Positions 5,615-6,825 of a stretch of 6,825 nucleotides of DNA are shown here, piece after piece; within the stretch, counting starts at the first letter, position 1, and each line of letters begins with the position of its first letter. The position numbers and the translations under genes are program-made. A model generated the notes under the pieces. That model did no database searches and was not told the origin of the DNA. It was given only the letters and a program-made list of their open reading frames with translations. The DNA comes from Paracoccaceae bacterium (GTDB taxonomy: Bacteria; Pseudomonadota; Alphaproteobacteria; Rhodobacterales; Rhodobacteraceae): contig JALQUQ010000142.1 of NCBI GenBank assembly GCA_023263735.1, positions 1 through 6,825 on the forward strand, given 5' to 3'.

Positions 5615-6691
5615 ATGGCGGTTGCAAACCTCCTCGACCTGAACGGGAAGCGCGAAATGGACAAGCAGAAGGCGTTGGAAAGCGCACTGGCACAAATCGA
5701 ACGGCAGTTCGGCAAGGGCTCGATCATGAAACTGGGGGCCGATAGCCCCGCGATGGATATCGAGGCCACCTCGACCGGGTCTTTGGGTCTGGATATCGCG
5801 CTTGGGATCGGCGGCCTGCCCAAAGGGCGAATCGTTGAGATCTATGGCCCGGAATCTTCGGGCAAGACCACGCTGACCCTGCATGTGGTGGCCGAAGAGC
5901 AGAAAAAGGGCGGCGTTTGCGCTTTTGTCGACGCCGAACACGCGCTCGATCCGCAATATGCCAAGAAGCTGGGCGTCAACCTTGACGAGCTTCTGATTTC
6001 CCAACCCGACACCGGCGAGCAGGCGCTCGAGATCGTCGATACGCTGGTGCGCTCGGGTGCGGTGAGCCTTGTGGTGGTCGACTCAGTCGCCGCACTCACG
6101 CCGAAATCCGAGCTTGAAGGCGACATGGGTGATTCCAGCGTGGGCGTTCACGCCCGCCTGATGAGTCAGGCGATGCGCAAGCTCACCGGTTCGATCAGCC
6201 GCTCGGGCTGTATGGTGATCTTCATCAACCAGATCCGCATGAAGATCGGCGTCATGTTCGGCAGCCCCGAGACAACGACGGGCGGCAACGCGCTCAAATT
6301 CTATGCCTCGGTCCGCCTCGATATCCGCCGCATCGGTGCGATCAAGGATCGGGAAGAGGTCGTGGGCAACACGACCCGCGTGAAGGTGGTCAAGAACAAG
6401 GTGGCGCCGCCCTTCAAGCAGGTCGAGTTCGACATCATGTATGGCGAGGGCATTTCCAAGACCGGCGAGCTTCTCGATCTGGGCGTCAAGGCCGGGGTGG
6501 TCGAGAAATCCGGCGCGTGGTTCTCCTACGGCGACGAGCGCATCGGTCAGGGCCGCGAGAACGCCAAGACCTTCCTCAAGGAACATCCCGAGATGGCCTA
6601 TGAGATCGAGGACAAGATCCGCGCCAGCCACGGTCTCGATTTCGGCTCGTCAGGCGATGACGACAACAGCGACGACGTGATGGATATGTAG
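5615..6691 (+). CDS. recA: Recombinase RecA
   Basis: This complete 358-residue protein forms ATP-dependent filaments on single-stranded DNA, carries out homologous pairing and strand exchange, and triggers LexA self-cleavage in the SOS response. Visible parts include the N-terminal polymerisation segment with [20 protein letters not shown], Walker A GPESSGKT (78-85), catalytic Glu108 in DAEHALD, and Walker B LVVVDS (152-157). DNA-binding loop 1 lies around 167-188 and loop 2 around 206-222, starting with the sensor Gln206 of NQIRMKIG and followed by [15 protein letters not shown]. The C-terminal tail is acidic ([12 protein letters not shown]), as expected for modulation of filament loading. 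The frame stays open upstream to 5270, but the ATG at 5615 is chosen because AAGGAG (5603-5608) sits 6 bases before it and because RecA homology starts there. It is expressed from its own SOS-type promoter and ends at a clear terminator, so it is probably monocistronic. Confidence 0.99.
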   Translation: MAVANLLDLNGKREMDKQKALESALAQIERQFGKGSIMKLGADSPAMDIEATSTGSLGLDIALGIGGLPKGRIVEIYGPESSGKTTLTLHVVAEEQKKGGVCAFVDAEHALDPQYAKKLGVNLDELLISQPDTGEQALEIVDTLVRSGAVSLVVVDSVAALTPKSELEGDMGDSSVGVHARLMSQAMRKLTGSISRSGCMVIFINQIRMKIGVMFGSPETTTGGNALKFYASVRLDIRRIGAIKDREEVVGNTTRVKVVKNKVAPPFKQVEFDIMYGEGISKTGELLDLGVKAGVVEKSGAWFSYGDERIGQGRENAKTFLKEHPEMAYEIEDKIRASHGLDFGSSGDDDNSDDVMDM

Positions 6692-6730
6692 TTCGGTTTG
6701 GCCTTTACGCCGACCTGTGCAAGGATGAAT

Positions 6731-6756
6731 GCGGCTCCGAACGGGGCCGCGTTTTT
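6731..6756 (+). terminator. Rho-independent terminator of recA
   Basis: GCGGCTCC (6731-6738) pairs with GGGGCCGC (6743-6750) over 8 base pairs including one G-U, around a GAAC loop. It is followed after one G by five T residues (6752-6756). It lies 39 bases after the recA stop and is a textbook intrinsic terminator on the plus strand. Confidence 0.88.
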
Positions 6757-6760
6757 CGCT

Positions 6761-6795
6761 TGGGATCTGGTCCGTTCGGACCGTCATATGGGATC
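6761..6795. repeat. Palindrome with flanking direct repeat ahead of the next gene
   Basis: GGTCCGTTCGGACC (6769-6782) is a perfect inverted repeat. It is bracketed by two copies of TGGGATC at 6761-6767 and 6789-6795, 28 bases apart. It lies between the recA terminator and the ribosome site of the gene starting at 6808. It could be an operator, a leader hairpin or chance. Confidence 0.35.
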
Positions 6796-6807
6796 ACGAG
6801 GATGCCC

Positions 6808-6825
6808 ATGACAGACAACGAGATC
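6808..6825 (+). CDS. Start of an unidentified gene (3' end outside window)
   Basis: Six codons are visible (MTDNEI) before the window ends. GAGG at 6798-6801 lies 6 bases before the ATG at 6808, a good ribosome site, and the previous gene ends in a terminator, so this is probably a real start. An in-frame ATG at 6802 is less well placed because it abuts the ribosome site. In many alphaproteobacteria alaS follows recA, but these six residues do not clearly match the usual AlaS start, so no function is given. Confidence 0.5.

Overview
The window looks like a piece of core chromosome from an alphaproteobacterium of the order Rhodobacterales (Rhodobacter/Roseobacter group). The evidence is the GC-rich coding bias, the RecA and CckA sequences, a direct-repeat SOS box of the GTTC-N7-GTTC type ahead of recA, and a perfect TTAA-N7-TTAA CtrA-type box ahead of cckA. 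Genus and species cannot be fixed from the sequence alone.

Layout. Positions 2-271 hold the last 89 residues of guaB (IMP dehydrogenase). It is followed without a gap by a metallo-beta-lactamase-fold hydrolase (271-1029) and an RsmB/NOP-type RNA cytosine-C5 methyltransferase (1026-2177). The three genes overlap by 1 and 4 bases, so they form a translationally coupled operon. After 106 bases comes cckA (2284-4590), a membrane-bound hybrid histidine kinase with PAS-like, HisKA, HATPase and receiver domains, which in this class drives the ChpT-CtrA phosphorelay. A 200-base convergent spacer (4591-4790) with a degenerate repeat separates it from a small minus-strand sulfotransferase-like gene (4791-5381). 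A 233-base divergent region (5382-5614) carries promoter candidates for both the sulfotransferase and recA. recA (5615-6691) is complete and followed by a strong intrinsic terminator. The first six codons of another gene begin at 6808.

How the parts relate. guaB, the hydrolase and the methyltransferase are probably co-transcribed, combining GTP supply with RNA modification plus an enzyme of unknown substrate. cckA appears to have its own control region, with the CtrA-type box lying inside an inverted repeat that could fold the mRNA leader and pair with the Shine-Dalgarno sequence. recA looks SOS-controlled, with a perfect LexA-type box at the predicted transcription start and an imperfect one inside the promoter. 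The genes are ordinary conserved ones. The parts most worth a second look are non-coding: the cckA leader (2186-2283), the divergent promoter region (5409-5534) and the repeat-bearing spacer (4652-4794). I saw no CRISPR array, tRNA, rRNA, transposase or phage gene.
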